A stretch of DNA of 10,000 nt from Chloroflexota bacterium (GTDB taxonomy: Bacteria > Chloroflexota > Anaerolineae > Anaerolineales > Villigracilaceae). Made by a program: the position numbers and the translations under genes. The stretch is from assembly GCA_020217065.1 (NCBI GenBank), contig JAIWOB010000096.1:1-10000 (forward strand). The letters are read 5' to 3'. The notes beneath the pieces were generated by a model that searched no databases, had not been told where the DNA came from, and worked only from the letters and a program-made list of their open reading frames with translations. Every line of letters begins with the position of its first letter. The first letter of the stretch is position 1. This document shows positions 1 through 6,167 of the stretch, in pieces.

Positions 1-370
1 GCACTTGCGGAAAAGGCTGGGAGCCCATGCCAAAAATATCGGCAAGACCTGAAAAAACGGCAACGACATATCCGGTGGCGACGAGCCGCGTTCCGATTTC
101 CGAAACGATGGTGCGTTCCCTTCCCCACCACAAGGCAAGCATCCCGACATATCCTCCCAGGCAAATAAACGCCAGCCCGGCAAGAAAAACGGCAATTTGA
201 ACAAAACCGACAACGGGACTGCGGTCCCAGCCGAACCAGTCGGGCTTTGCGCCAATCACGAGGACAAATAGCCCAAACAAAGTGACGGAAACGCTGAAAT
301 ACATGCGCGGGGGAAAGGGGTCGTCGGCGGCGCTTTGCGGCTTGACGGAAACATCAGGGTCGGAGTTCAT
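1..370 (-). CDS. Membrane protein of unknown function (N-terminal part)
   Basis: This gene is cut by the left window edge; the first 123 residues are visible. I do not recognise the family. After a polar, Pro/Asp-rich N-terminal stretch of about 22 residues come three hydrophobic segments, at about 25-42, 54-80 and 94-115, separated by short loops with Trp and charged residues (DWFGWDR at 44-50, WWGRER at 81-86). This suggests an integral inner-membrane protein without a cleaved signal peptide. The ATG (370-368) overlaps the TGA of the upstream dipeptidase (369-367) as ATGA, so the two are very likely translationally coupled and share a transcript. The overlap is also the reason for choosing this start. 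Function cannot be inferred; a role tied to the dipeptidase is only suggested by the coupling. Confidence 0.75.
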   Translation of the reverse strand, partial: MNSDPDVSVKPQSAADDPFPPRMYFSVSVTLFGLFVLVIGAKPDWFGWDRSPVVGFVQIAVFLAGLAFICLGGYVGMLALWWGRERTIVSEIGTRLVATGYVVAVFSGLADIFGMGSQPFPQV

Positions 371-1458
371 TGCGGCAATTCCCTTTTCAGGCAGGCAATC
401 CAATTGCCGCCCAGGATATTTTCAATATCGGTTTGCGAATACCCGCGTTCCGCAAGAAGCGGGGAGAGTTTTTGCAAGTCGGCAATCGTATCCAATTCGG
501 GGGGAACGGATTGCACCCCAAAACTGCCGTCGAAGTCGCAGCCCAAGCCGGCGTGAAGCGAATCTCCGGCAATCTGGCAGATATGGTCAAGATGTTCCGC
601 CACAACCCGCAAAGGGACTTCTTCGCGCCTGTCGCGCCCGGACTTCCATCCCGGCTTCAAATAAGGGTTGTGCGGGACAATTCCCGCGACGCCGCCGCGT
701 TCAATCAACCCTTCGATGACGCGGTCCGAAAGGTGGCGGTTGGAATCGTCTTCAGGGAGCAGGGCGCGGCAGTTGGCGTGAGTGCTGATAATGGGACCGC
801 GATACAAGTCAAGGGCTTCCAGAGCGGCTTTTTCGTCCATGTGACTTAAGTCGAGGATGAAATTGTAATCCGCCATGGCGGAAAGAAGTTTTCGCCCTTC
901 GTCAGTCAACGGACCCGGCTCGCGCCAGCCGCCGCTGTAACGGGTGGCGACCCAGGCGGGACCAATAATCCGCAAGCCGAGTTCGCGCCACTCTTCCAAT
1001 TCCGAAAGTTCGCGAATCGCTTCCGCGCCTTCCATTAACGGCACCAAGCCGACGGGATGCCCCTCCCCATTATCAGGCTGCGACCAATGTTCAAGAATCT
1101 GGTTTAATTCGCTGACGGAAGTCGCCAAGCGAAATTTATCCGGCATGGAATCAGCCATCTGACGATAGAGCGATAGTTGGCGGCGATATTGTTCGCGGGC
1201 TTGGTCAAAAGTTTTATAGACCAGCAGGTCGTTTCCCTCTTTATGCCAGCGGACAGGCGTGGCGTATAAAGTGGCGAAAATAAGAGCCACTTGCCCGCGT
1301 TGAAAATCGGGCCAGCCCAGCATGGTATCCTCGTTTTCGAGAACTACGGCGGAGCCAGCCTCAAGACGGCGGGATTCGGCGGCGGAACGCGTATAGTCCC
1401 GTCCGTATTTAATCATGTTCCAGGCGATGTCCGAATGGGCGTCAACAAGAATTGGCAT
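367..1458 (-). CDS. Membrane dipeptidase family (peptidase M19)
   Basis: A zinc-dependent dipeptidase of the renal dipeptidase family, which hydrolyses dipeptides and in some members D-amino-acid dipeptides. With the ATG start it is 363 residues, normal for bacterial members. The family signs are in order: DAHSD near the N-terminus (zinc ligands H8 and D10), the bridging Glu in LMEGAEA (E143), the histidines of DLSH (H206) and STHANCRAL (H227), and GLGCDFDG (about 304-311), which carries the conserved Asp. No signal peptide or membrane segment is seen, so it is probably cytoplasmic. I chose the ATG at 1458 because the DAHSD motif then sits at the usual distance from the N-terminus. A GTG at 1476 is in frame but lies inside the terminator hairpin of rpsA. 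The gene starts 38 bases after the rpsA stop and overlaps the next gene by ATGA. Substrate is not predictable. Confidence 0.92.
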   Translation of the reverse strand: MPILVDAHSDIAWNMIKYGRDYTRSAAESRRLEAGSAVVLENEDTMLGWPDFQRGQVALIFATLYATPVRWHKEGNDLLVYKTFDQAREQYRRQLSLYRQMADSMPDKFRLATSVSELNQILEHWSQPDNGEGHPVGLVPLMEGAEAIRELSELEEWRELGLRIIGPAWVATRYSGGWREPGPLTDEGRKLLSAMADYNFILDLSHMDEKAALEALDLYRGPIISTHANCRALLPEDDSNRHLSDRVIEGLIERGGVAGIVPHNPYLKPGWKSGRDRREEVPLRVVAEHLDHICQIAGDSLHAGLGCDFDGSFGVQSVPPELDTIADLQKLSPLLAERGYSQTDIENILGGNWIACLKRELPQ

Positions 1459-1466
1459 GTTTATCG

Positions 1467-1488
1467 AAAAGCGCACCTTTCGGTGCGC
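1467..1488 (-). terminator. Hairpin terminator after rpsA
   Basis: A 7-bp perfect stem (1471-1477 with 1482-1488, GCGCACC/GGTGCGC on the minus strand) closes a GAAA tetraloop and is followed by four T residues on the minus strand. It starts 8 bases after the rpsA stop. The T-run is short, so termination may be partial. That would let some transcripts continue into the dipeptidase gene, whose ATG lies only 8 bases further on. Confidence 0.65.
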
Positions 1489-1496
1489 TCCTCATT

Positions 1497-2744
1497 TTAT
1501 CGCGGTTGCTCTTCGTCTCCGGCGTCCGCCGAAGGAGGCTCGGAATCCTGATTAAATTCCTGGGTAAGCATCTTGAAATCTTTGTCGGCAAAGGCGGCGG
1601 AGTCGACTTTGCGAAGGCTAAGCCCGACGCGATGCTGTTCGCCGTCAATGCGGATGACGCGCAGGGTCTTTACTTCGCCTTCCTTGAGAACTTCTTTGGG
1701 ATGCTCAACGCGGTTTTCGCTCAATTCGGAAATATGGATGAGGCCTTCGATGTCGCCGTCAAGTCGGGCAAAAGCGCCAAACTTGGTGAGGCGGGTAATC
1801 GTGCCTTCCACCAACTGCCCAACGCTGTATTTCTCAACGCGGCTCTTCCAAGGGTCCTCTTGCAAGGCGCGGATGGAAAGCCCAATGCGTTTCTTCTCGC
1901 GGTCCACATTGATGACTTTGACCCGCACTTCCTGCCCAACTTCAAGGATTTCTCTGGGGTGACTGAGACGGTCCCACGAAAGTTCGGAGAGGTGGACAAG
2001 CCCGTCTGCGCCGTTGATGTTGACGAAAGCGCCAAAATCCGCCAGGCTGGTCACTTTGCCGGTGTAAACGCCGCCCTCTTCCAGCTCGCTGATAACGCGG
2101 TCTTTGAGGGAAGAGCGCGTTTCGGTGTTGACCGAACGCTCGGAAAGGATGAGGCGCCGGCGTTCGCGGTCTACCTCGATGATACGCACTGAGATAGGCT
2201 GCCCCACCATCTTCTGCCAGCGCTGTTCAGGGGTGTCTCCGCTTGCCTGCGAACGGCGCAGCGCGCTGATTTGGGAAGAAGGAACAAAGCCACGCAGATT
2301 GCCCACAGCGGCAATCAAACCGCCCTTGTTGAACCCAATGATTTTTGTGTCAATAACGGTTTGGTCGGCGACCATTTTCTCAACGTTTTCCCAAGACATT
2401 TCCTCCTGGGCGCGTTTGAAAGACAAAACAACGTTGCCGTTTTGGTCCTCGGGGTTGAGAACATAAACGCTGACTTCCTGCCCAACTTGAAGCGCGGCGC
2501 GTTCTTCCGCCGAAAGCTGTTCCAACTCCCTGCCTGACACCACGCCTTCAGACTTGGCGCCAACGCTCACCAAAATCTGATTTGCGCCGACGCTGGCAAT
2601 GACACCTTTGCGAATCTCGCCCACCTGGGGCAATTCCACACTCATCGATTCCGTTTCGAGCAGCGATTCCATTGTTTGATTGTTAGGGTGTTCTCCCTGG
2701 GCGTTTTCAGCCCCTTGCCCACTGAGGGCTTCGTTTTGATCCAT
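1497..2744 (-). CDS. rpsA: 30S ribosomal protein S1 (four S1 domains)
   Basis: Ribosomal protein S1, which binds mRNA on the small subunit and helps initiation. At 415 residues it has four S1 RNA-binding domains, at about 42-111, 127-203, 224-294 and 307-380. The last two are the most canonical (DFGAFVNINGADGLVHLSEL and KFGAFARLDG followed by GLIHISEL, both ending in a VDREKKRIGLS-like strand). The second is degenerate (FNKGGLIAAVGNLRGFVP), as is usual for this position. An acidic, Glu/Asp/Ser-rich tail follows residue 380, and the first 40 residues are polar and probably disordered. Four domains is fewer than the six of E. coli and like many non-proteobacterial forms. The start is ATG 2744 because GGAG at 2754-2757 lies 9 bases upstream; an in-frame TTG at 2759 would overlap that site. 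It has its own strong promoter, diverging from serS. Confidence 0.95.
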   Translation of the reverse strand: MDQNEALSGQGAENAQGEHPNNQTMESLLETESMSVELPQVGEIRKGVIASVGANQILVSVGAKSEGVVSGRELEQLSAEERAALQVGQEVSVYVLNPEDQNGNVVLSFKRAQEEMSWENVEKMVADQTVIDTKIIGFNKGGLIAAVGNLRGFVPSSQISALRRSQASGDTPEQRWQKMVGQPISVRIIEVDRERRRLILSERSVNTETRSSLKDRVISELEEGGVYTGKVTSLADFGAFVNINGADGLVHLSELSWDRLSHPREILEVGQEVRVKVINVDREKKRIGLSIRALQEDPWKSRVEKYSVGQLVEGTITRLTKFGAFARLDGDIEGLIHISELSENRVEHPKEVLKEGEVKTLRVIRIDGEQHRVGLSLRKVDSAAFADKDFKMLTQEFNQDSEPPSADAGDEEQPR

Positions 2745-2779
2745 CACGCGTGACTCCAATTAGCTGAAATATGAAGCGG

Positions 2780-2808
2780 ATTATACAAGTGAAGTGCGAA
2801 GTTGACAA
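2780..2808 (-). promoter_or_regulatory. Sigma-70-type promoter of rpsA
   Basis: On the minus strand, TTGTCA (2803-2808) and a perfect TATAAT (2780-2785) are separated by exactly 17 bases. Transcription would begin near 2773, giving a leader of about 30 bases before the rpsA ATG. The -35 box lies in the 9-base palindrome GTTGACAAC, so the plus strand also reads TTGACA here, but no good -10 matches it on that strand. Confidence 0.85.
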
Positions 2809-2834
2809 CCCCGTAACAGGTCAATAACAATTTC

Positions 2835-2862
2835 TTGACATCTTGCCGCCGGCAAGTATAAT
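2835..2862 (+). promoter_or_regulatory. Sigma-70-type promoter of serS
   Basis: Perfect consensus TTGACA (2835-2840) and TATAAT (2857-2862) with a 16-base spacer. The expected transcription start is about 2869, which leaves about 260 bases of untranslated leader before serS, the length expected for a T-box leader. The spacer contains the small palindrome TTGCCGCCGGCAA, which could bind a regulator, but nothing else supports that. Confidence 0.88.
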
Positions 2863-2877
2863 TTCACTCCTACAGGT

Positions 2878-3102
2878 AAAGACCAGCGCGAAGACAAGTA
2901 ATCACGCAACTGTTCAGAGAGCCGCCGGATGGTGCGAGGCGACCAGTCAAAATGATGAAATCCCCTTCGCCATGTCATTCTCGCAGAGGCGTTTGTCATA
3001 AGAGAATCGGGCGCGCCCGTTACAGCGTTTTCGAGATTGCTTTTAAGCAATGAAAGCAGGTGGCACCACGAGACGCCCCTCGTCCTGCATGGACTGGGGC
3101 GT
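2878..3102 (+). promoter_or_regulatory. T-box leader sensing uncharged tRNA-Ser
   Basis: T-box RNAs bind an uncharged tRNA and switch on the downstream gene. Stem I is closed by GCGAAG (2888-2893) with CTTCGC (2965-2970). Its distal part carries AGAGA (2916-2920) and the loop GGTGCGAG (2931-2938), both typical. The specifier codon is probably TCC (Ser) at 2961-2963, just after TGATGAAA. A stem III candidate is ATTGCTT/AAGCAAT (3036-3051). The antiterminator is textbook: helix A1 3056-3060 with 3084-3088 (GCAGG/CCTGC), bulge TGGCACC (3061-3067), helix A2 3068-3072 with 3079-3083 (ACGAG/CTCGT), all perfectly paired. The TGGC of the bulge fits a tRNA ending in GCCA, and tRNA-Ser usually has G at position 73. 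A rival hairpin (3073-3079 with 3096-3102, plus 3082-3085 with 3091-3094) excludes the antiterminator but is not followed by a U-run, so the switching mode is uncertain. Confidence 0.9.
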
Positions 3103-3113
3103 ATTCCATTAAA

Positions 3114-3130
3114 GCGCAAGGAGGCGCAGT
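3114..3130 (+). promoter_or_regulatory. serS ribosome binding site in a small hairpin loop
   Basis: AAGGAGG (3118-3124) lies 6 bases before the serS ATG, a near-ideal site that fixes the start. It is flanked by GCGC on both sides (3114-3117 and 3124-3127), so a 4-bp stem could present AAGGAG in a 6-base loop. Whether this small stem forms or matters is inference. Confidence 0.7.
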
Positions 3131-4399
3131 ATGTTGGACATCAATATCATTCGCGAAACGCCGGAGGTCGTCCGCAAGGCTTTGCGGGACCGTCAAATGG
3201 ACCCCTCTCCTGTAGACGCCATTCTGCAGCTGGATGAGAAGCGCCGCAGTCTGCTCTCTCAAGTGGAGACGCTCAAGGCGGAGCGAAACGCCGTCTCGAA
3301 GGAAATCGGCAAGATGAAGGATGCGGCTTCCCGTCAGGAGAAAATCGAGGCGATGCGCGTGGTCGGCGACAAGATTGCGGAGTTCGACAAACAAGTCGCA
3401 GAGGTGGAGGCGGAATTGAACGCGCTCACTTCCTCGATACCCAATATCCCTGATTCGCGAGTCCCGTATGGAAAGGACGACAGCGAGAACGTGGTCATCA
3501 AGACGGTGGGCGAGCCGCGCAAGTTCGACTTCACACCCAAACCTCACTGGGATTTGGGACCCGCCCTCGGCATCCTCGACTTTGAGCGCGGAACAAAACT
3601 GACGGGTTCAAGGTTCTACGTCTTGCAGGGAGCGGGCGCCCGCTTGCAGCGCGCCGTCATCGCGTGGATGCTCGACTTGCACATCAAGCAGGGGTATGAA
3701 GAAAAGTATCTGCCGTTCATGGTGAAGAGCGCGGTGGTCTACGGCGCGGGGCAACTGCCGAAGTTTGCCGATAACCTTTACAAAGACCATGAAGAAGATT
3801 ATTACTTCGTGCCGACCGCCGAAGTCCCGTTGACGGGTTTGCACATGGACGAGATTCTCGACGAGGCGTCGCTGCCAAGGTTATACACCGCCTACACTCC
3901 CTGCTTCCGCCGCGAGAAGATGAGCGCGGGGCGCGACGTGCGCGGCATCAAGCGCGGTCACCAGTTCGACAAGGTCGAGATGTACATGTACTGCAAGCCC
4001 GAAGACTCGGAAGCCATGCATGAGAAAATGGCGAAGGACGCCGAAGAGACCTGCGCCCTGTTGGGCGTCCCCTACCGTATCAAGAGGCTTTGCACAGGCG
4101 ACATCGGCTTCGGCTCGGCGATGACCTATGATTTCGAGTTGTGGGCGCCAGGCTGCGACGAATGGCTGGAGGTTTCGTCGGTCTCGAACGTCGCCGATTT
4201 TCAGGCGCGGCGCGCAAATATCAAATATCGCCCGGCAGATGGCGGCAAAGCGAAGTTCGTCCACACGCTTAACGGTTCAGGGCTGGGGCTGCCGCGCACG
4301 ATGATTGCCATCATGGAAAATTACCAGCAGGCTGACGGCTCGATTGTAGTTCCCGAAGTCCTGCGCCCGTGGATGGACGGCATCGAAGTCATAAAATAA
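3131..4399 (+). CDS. serS: Serine--tRNA ligase (seryl-tRNA synthetase)
   Basis: Charges tRNA-Ser (and tRNA-Sec where present) with serine in the cytoplasm using ATP. The 422 residues match the usual bacterial length. Residues about 1-105 form the tRNA-binding N-terminal domain with a long antiparallel coiled coil (charged heptads about 34-100). The class II core follows: motif 1 region around 160-190 (GSRFYVLQG onward), the serine-binding TAE loop at 229-231, motif 2 at about 259-284 (FRRE, then [20 protein letters not shown]) and motif 3 at 380-394 ([11 protein letters not shown]). No key motif is missing. The ATG is fixed by a strong Shine-Dalgarno site 6 bases upstream. Expression is expected to depend on the serine T-box in the 5' leader. 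It diverges from rpsA and is followed by a hairpin terminator 7 bases after its stop. Confidence 0.98.
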   Translation: MLDINIIRETPEVVRKALRDRQMDPSPVDAILQLDEKRRSLLSQVETLKAERNAVSKEIGKMKDAASRQEKIEAMRVVGDKIAEFDKQVAEVEAELNALTSSIPNIPDSRVPYGKDDSENVVIKTVGEPRKFDFTPKPHWDLGPALGILDFERGTKLTGSRFYVLQGAGARLQRAVIAWMLDLHIKQGYEEKYLPFMVKSAVVYGAGQLPKFADNLYKDHEEDYYFVPTAEVPLTGLHMDEILDEASLPRLYTAYTPCFRREKMSAGRDVRGIKRGHQFDKVEMYMYCKPEDSEAMHEKMAKDAEETCALLGVPYRIKRLCTGDIGFGSAMTYDFELWAPGCDEWLEVSSVSNVADFQARRANIKYRPADGGKAKFVHTLNGSGLGLPRTMIAIMENYQQADGSIVVPEVLRPWMDGIEVIK

Positions 4400-4406
4400 G
4401 TTATGA

Positions 4407-4448
4407 GACCTGACAGTCGCTTCGCGGGAAACCTGTCGGGTCTTTTCT
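4407..4448 (+). terminator. serS terminator, copy 1 of the CCTGACAG inverted repeat
   Basis: The arms GACCTGACAG (4407-4416) and CTGTCGGGTC (4433-4442) form a 10-bp stem with one G-T pair, followed by TTTTCT. It is a good intrinsic terminator for serS. Its arms and part of its loop resemble the hairpin at 4477-4510 and its arms match those at 6131-6163, so it is also a member of a short repeat family. Confidence 0.75.
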
Positions 4449-4476
4449 CGTAAAGTAAAATAGAGACGATTATTCA

Positions 4477-4517
4477 ACCTGACAGGCTCGCTTGGAAATC
4501 CCTGTCAGGTATTTTTT
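4477..4517 (+). terminator. Second tandem hairpin with T6 run, copy 2 of the CCTGACAG repeat
   Basis: A perfect 9-bp stem (ACCTGACAG 4477-4485 with CTGTCAGGT 4502-4510) is followed by A and six T residues, a better terminator by sequence than the one before it. It ends only 13 bases before the ATG of the DUF456-type gene. That gene must therefore be read through this element or start inside it. A weak -10-like TAAAAT lies at 4456-4461, upstream of the hairpin, with no convincing -35. Confidence 0.7.
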
Positions 4518-4530
4518 CAACGAGGACCCG

Positions 4531-5055
4531 ATGACCGACCCTGAATTTTGGAGACTCTACTTTGAGACCCTGCTGGAAGTCTTGACTTTTCTCGTCATGC
4601 TGACGGGGTTGTTCGGTCTCTTGCTTCCCATCTTCCCAGGGCTGACTGTGATGTGGATTGCGGCGCTGGTCTACGGGATGATTCAACTCATTGTGGGGAA
4701 CATGACCTGGGTCACATGGCTGCTCTTCATCTTCATCACTTTACTGATGGTTGGCGGCAACATCGTGGATAACATCATCATCGCCAAACACATGCGCGAC
4801 AAGGACGTTCCCTGGAGTTCTATTCTGCTCTCGTTTGCGGCGGGGATTATCGTCAGCCTTTTTCTGACCCCATTGGCGGGGATTATCGCCTCGCCCGTCG
4901 GACTCTTCCTCGCCGAGTGGAGACGGGTCAAAGACAAGCAAGCCGCCCTCGCCAACACCAAAGCCTGGATGACGGGCTGGGGCTGGTCTTTTCTGGCAAG
5001 GTTCGGGATTGGGGTTGTGATGATTGCTCTATGGGGATTGTGGGCGTGGGCGTAG
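4531..5055 (+). CDS. DUF456-type small integral membrane protein
   Basis: A 174-residue hydrophobic protein. The N-terminal pattern, hydrophobic helix then LLGLLLP-like residues and the PIFPG turn followed by a second helix (about 12-45), matches my memory of the DUF456 family, whose function is unknown. Membrane segments are likely at about 9-30, 31-43, 46-64, 82-110 and 147-172, with a charged cytoplasmic-type loop around 68-80 (AKHMRDKDVP) and another at 116-140. The start is ATG 4531 with GAGGA at 4522-4526. An in-frame TTG at 4492 lies inside the upstream hairpin and is rejected. The gene follows serS by 131 bases holding two hairpins. Its TAG stop lies within the left arm of the inverted repeat 5052-5118. 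The link to the family is moderate; no biochemical role can be given. Confidence 0.8.
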   Translation: MTDPEFWRLYFETLLEVLTFLVMLTGLFGLLLPIFPGLTVMWIAALVYGMIQLIVGNMTWVTWLLFIFITLLMVGGNIVDNIIIAKHMRDKDVPWSSILLSFAAGIIVSLFLTPLAGIIASPVGLFLAEWRRVKDKQAALANTKAWMTGWGWSFLARFGIGVVMIALWGLWAWA

Positions 5056-5118
5056 GTCACGCTGCAAACGCAACTACCGCTTCATAAATTGACTCGCCGC
5101 GCTCGGAGCGCGACCTAC
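5052..5118. repeat. Inverted repeat carrying the stop codons of both convergent genes
   Basis: Arms GTAGGTCACGCT (5052-5063) and AGCGCGACCTAC (5107-5118) pair over 12 bases with one mismatch. Inside lies a second GC-rich hairpin (CGCGCT 5098-5103 with AGCGCG 5107-5112) that shares the right arm. The left arm holds the TAG of the DUF456-type gene (5053-5055) and the right arm holds the TAG of the minus-strand M42 gene (5115-5117). It may act as a bidirectional terminator, although no T-run flanks it, or it may be a small inserted repeat. Confidence 0.7.
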
Positions 5119-6113
5119 AGGACGGGATTTTTCAACATCGCCGTCAGCAGTTTGACCGTATTCTTCATGTCGTTGAAATCCACCATCTCCGACGCGGAGT
5201 GGACATAGCGCGCTGGGATGGATAATGCGCCCGTCATCACGCCTGCGCGGGAGATTTGAATCTCCCGGGCGTCTGTGGAGCCGACCAACAACACCTCGCG
5301 CTGGCAGGGAATCTTCGCCTTCTCAGCGGTCTGAATCATCCAATCCACCACGCGCGGGTCGGCAATCATGCCCACGTCGCGGAATTTGACGCAGGGTCCC
5401 TTGCCGAGTTCCATCGCCATCTTGATGGAAACGGGCGTGTCGCCGGTGGGAGTCACGTCCACGGCAATACCGATTTCGGGTTCGATTCCAAAGGCGGCGG
5501 AGCCTGCGCCGCGCGAACCAACTTCCTCTTGCGTTGTGAAAACAAAATATACATCATTGGGGGTGGACTTCAGCCCCCGCAGGGTTTCAATCAAAACCGC
5601 CACGCCCGCGCGGTCATCGAGCGATTTGGCGACGAGGCGGTCGTCCATCTCGATGAAGGAACGCTCGAAGGCGGCGATGTCGCCGACCTTGACGGGGCAA
5701 TCGTCCCTGCTGGTTGCGCCCACGTCAATAAACATCTTATTGATTGGAAGCCAGTTATCGATTTGTTCGAGGCGGTCGTAACCGACGACGCCCGTAACTC
5801 CATTCAAAAAGCGCACCCGCGCCCCAAGCGTATACCTGCCGAAAGTCCCGCCGACGTTGGTAAAACGCACAAAGCCTTTTTCATCCACATGGCTGGCGAT
5901 AACTCCAATTTCGTCCATGTGCGCGGCGAGCATGATTCGCTTCGCCGACTTGGACTCCATCGTCGGCTTTTTGCGGGCGATGAGGTTGCCCAGCGCATCC
6001 ACGCGGATTTCGTCTGCCAGCGGTTTGACTTCCTTCAAGATGACCTCGCGCACGGCGTCTTCATAGCCCGACGGCGCGAAGATTTCGGTCAGCGTTTTGA
6101 GCAATTGTTTCAT
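5115..6113 (-). CDS. M42 family metalloaminopeptidase (paralogue 1)
   Basis: A cytoplasmic dinuclear-metal aminopeptidase of the M42 (tetrahedral aminopeptidase, glutamyl aminopeptidase, FrvX-like) family, which trims residues from the N-terminus of short peptides. The 332 residues fit the family. All expected site residues are present: H65 and D67 in AAHMDEIG, the bridging Asp D166 in KSLDDR, catalytic E196 and ligand E197 in TTQEEVG, D219 in AVDVTPTGD, and H305 in RYVHSASE. The segment between about 75 and 160 corresponds to the oligomerisation (PDZ-like) domain of TET particles. The start is ATG 6113, with GAGGA at 6122-6126 spaced by 8; the in-frame TTG at 6128 overlaps this site. It is the last gene of the peptidase group, 54 bases after the S51 gene, with a palindrome between. 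Side-chain preference is not predictable. Confidence 0.95.
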   Translation of the reverse strand: MKQLLKTLTEIFAPSGYEDAVREVILKEVKPLADEIRVDALGNLIARKKPTMESKSAKRIMLAAHMDEIGVIASHVDEKGFVRFTNVGGTFGRYTLGARVRFLNGVTGVVGYDRLEQIDNWLPINKMFIDVGATSRDDCPVKVGDIAAFERSFIEMDDRLVAKSLDDRAGVAVLIETLRGLKSTPNDVYFVFTTQEEVGSRGAGSAAFGIEPEIGIAVDVTPTGDTPVSIKMAMELGKGPCVKFRDVGMIADPRVVDWMIQTAEKAKIPCQREVLLVGSTDAREIQISRAGVMTGALSIPARYVHSASEMVDFNDMKNTVKLLTAMLKNPVL

Positions 6114-6130
6114 GGACGTTTTCCTCAATC

Positions 6131-6163
6131 AGACCTGACAGATTTTGAAAACCTGTCAGGTCT
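6131..6163. repeat. Copy 3 of the CCTGACAG inverted repeat
   Basis: A perfect 11-bp stem, AGACCTGACAG (6131-6141) with CTGTCAGGTCT (6153-6163), with an 11-base A/T-rich loop. It lies between the S51 gene and M42 paralogue 1. On the transcribed minus strand no T-run follows the stem, so it is a poor intrinsic terminator for these genes; on the plus strand it is followed by TGTTTT. It shares its arm core with 4407-4442 and 4477-4510. Confidence 0.8.
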
Positions 6164-6167
6164 TGTT

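Noticed and set aside
1452..2192. Plus-strand frame of 246 codons opposite rpsA
   Set aside because: Antisense shadow of rpsA; no ribosome site or family signature.
2802..2830. Second plus-strand promoter using TTGACA at 2802-2807
   Set aside because: The best -10 at the right distance is TAACAA, poor beside the perfect TATAAT at 2857-2862; the TTGACA arises from the palindromic -35 of rpsA.
3020..3547. Long minus-strand frame of 175 codons across the serS start and T-box
   Set aside because: It is antisense to serS and to the well-supported leader RNA; its composition is what the complementary strand of a G+C-rich gene gives.
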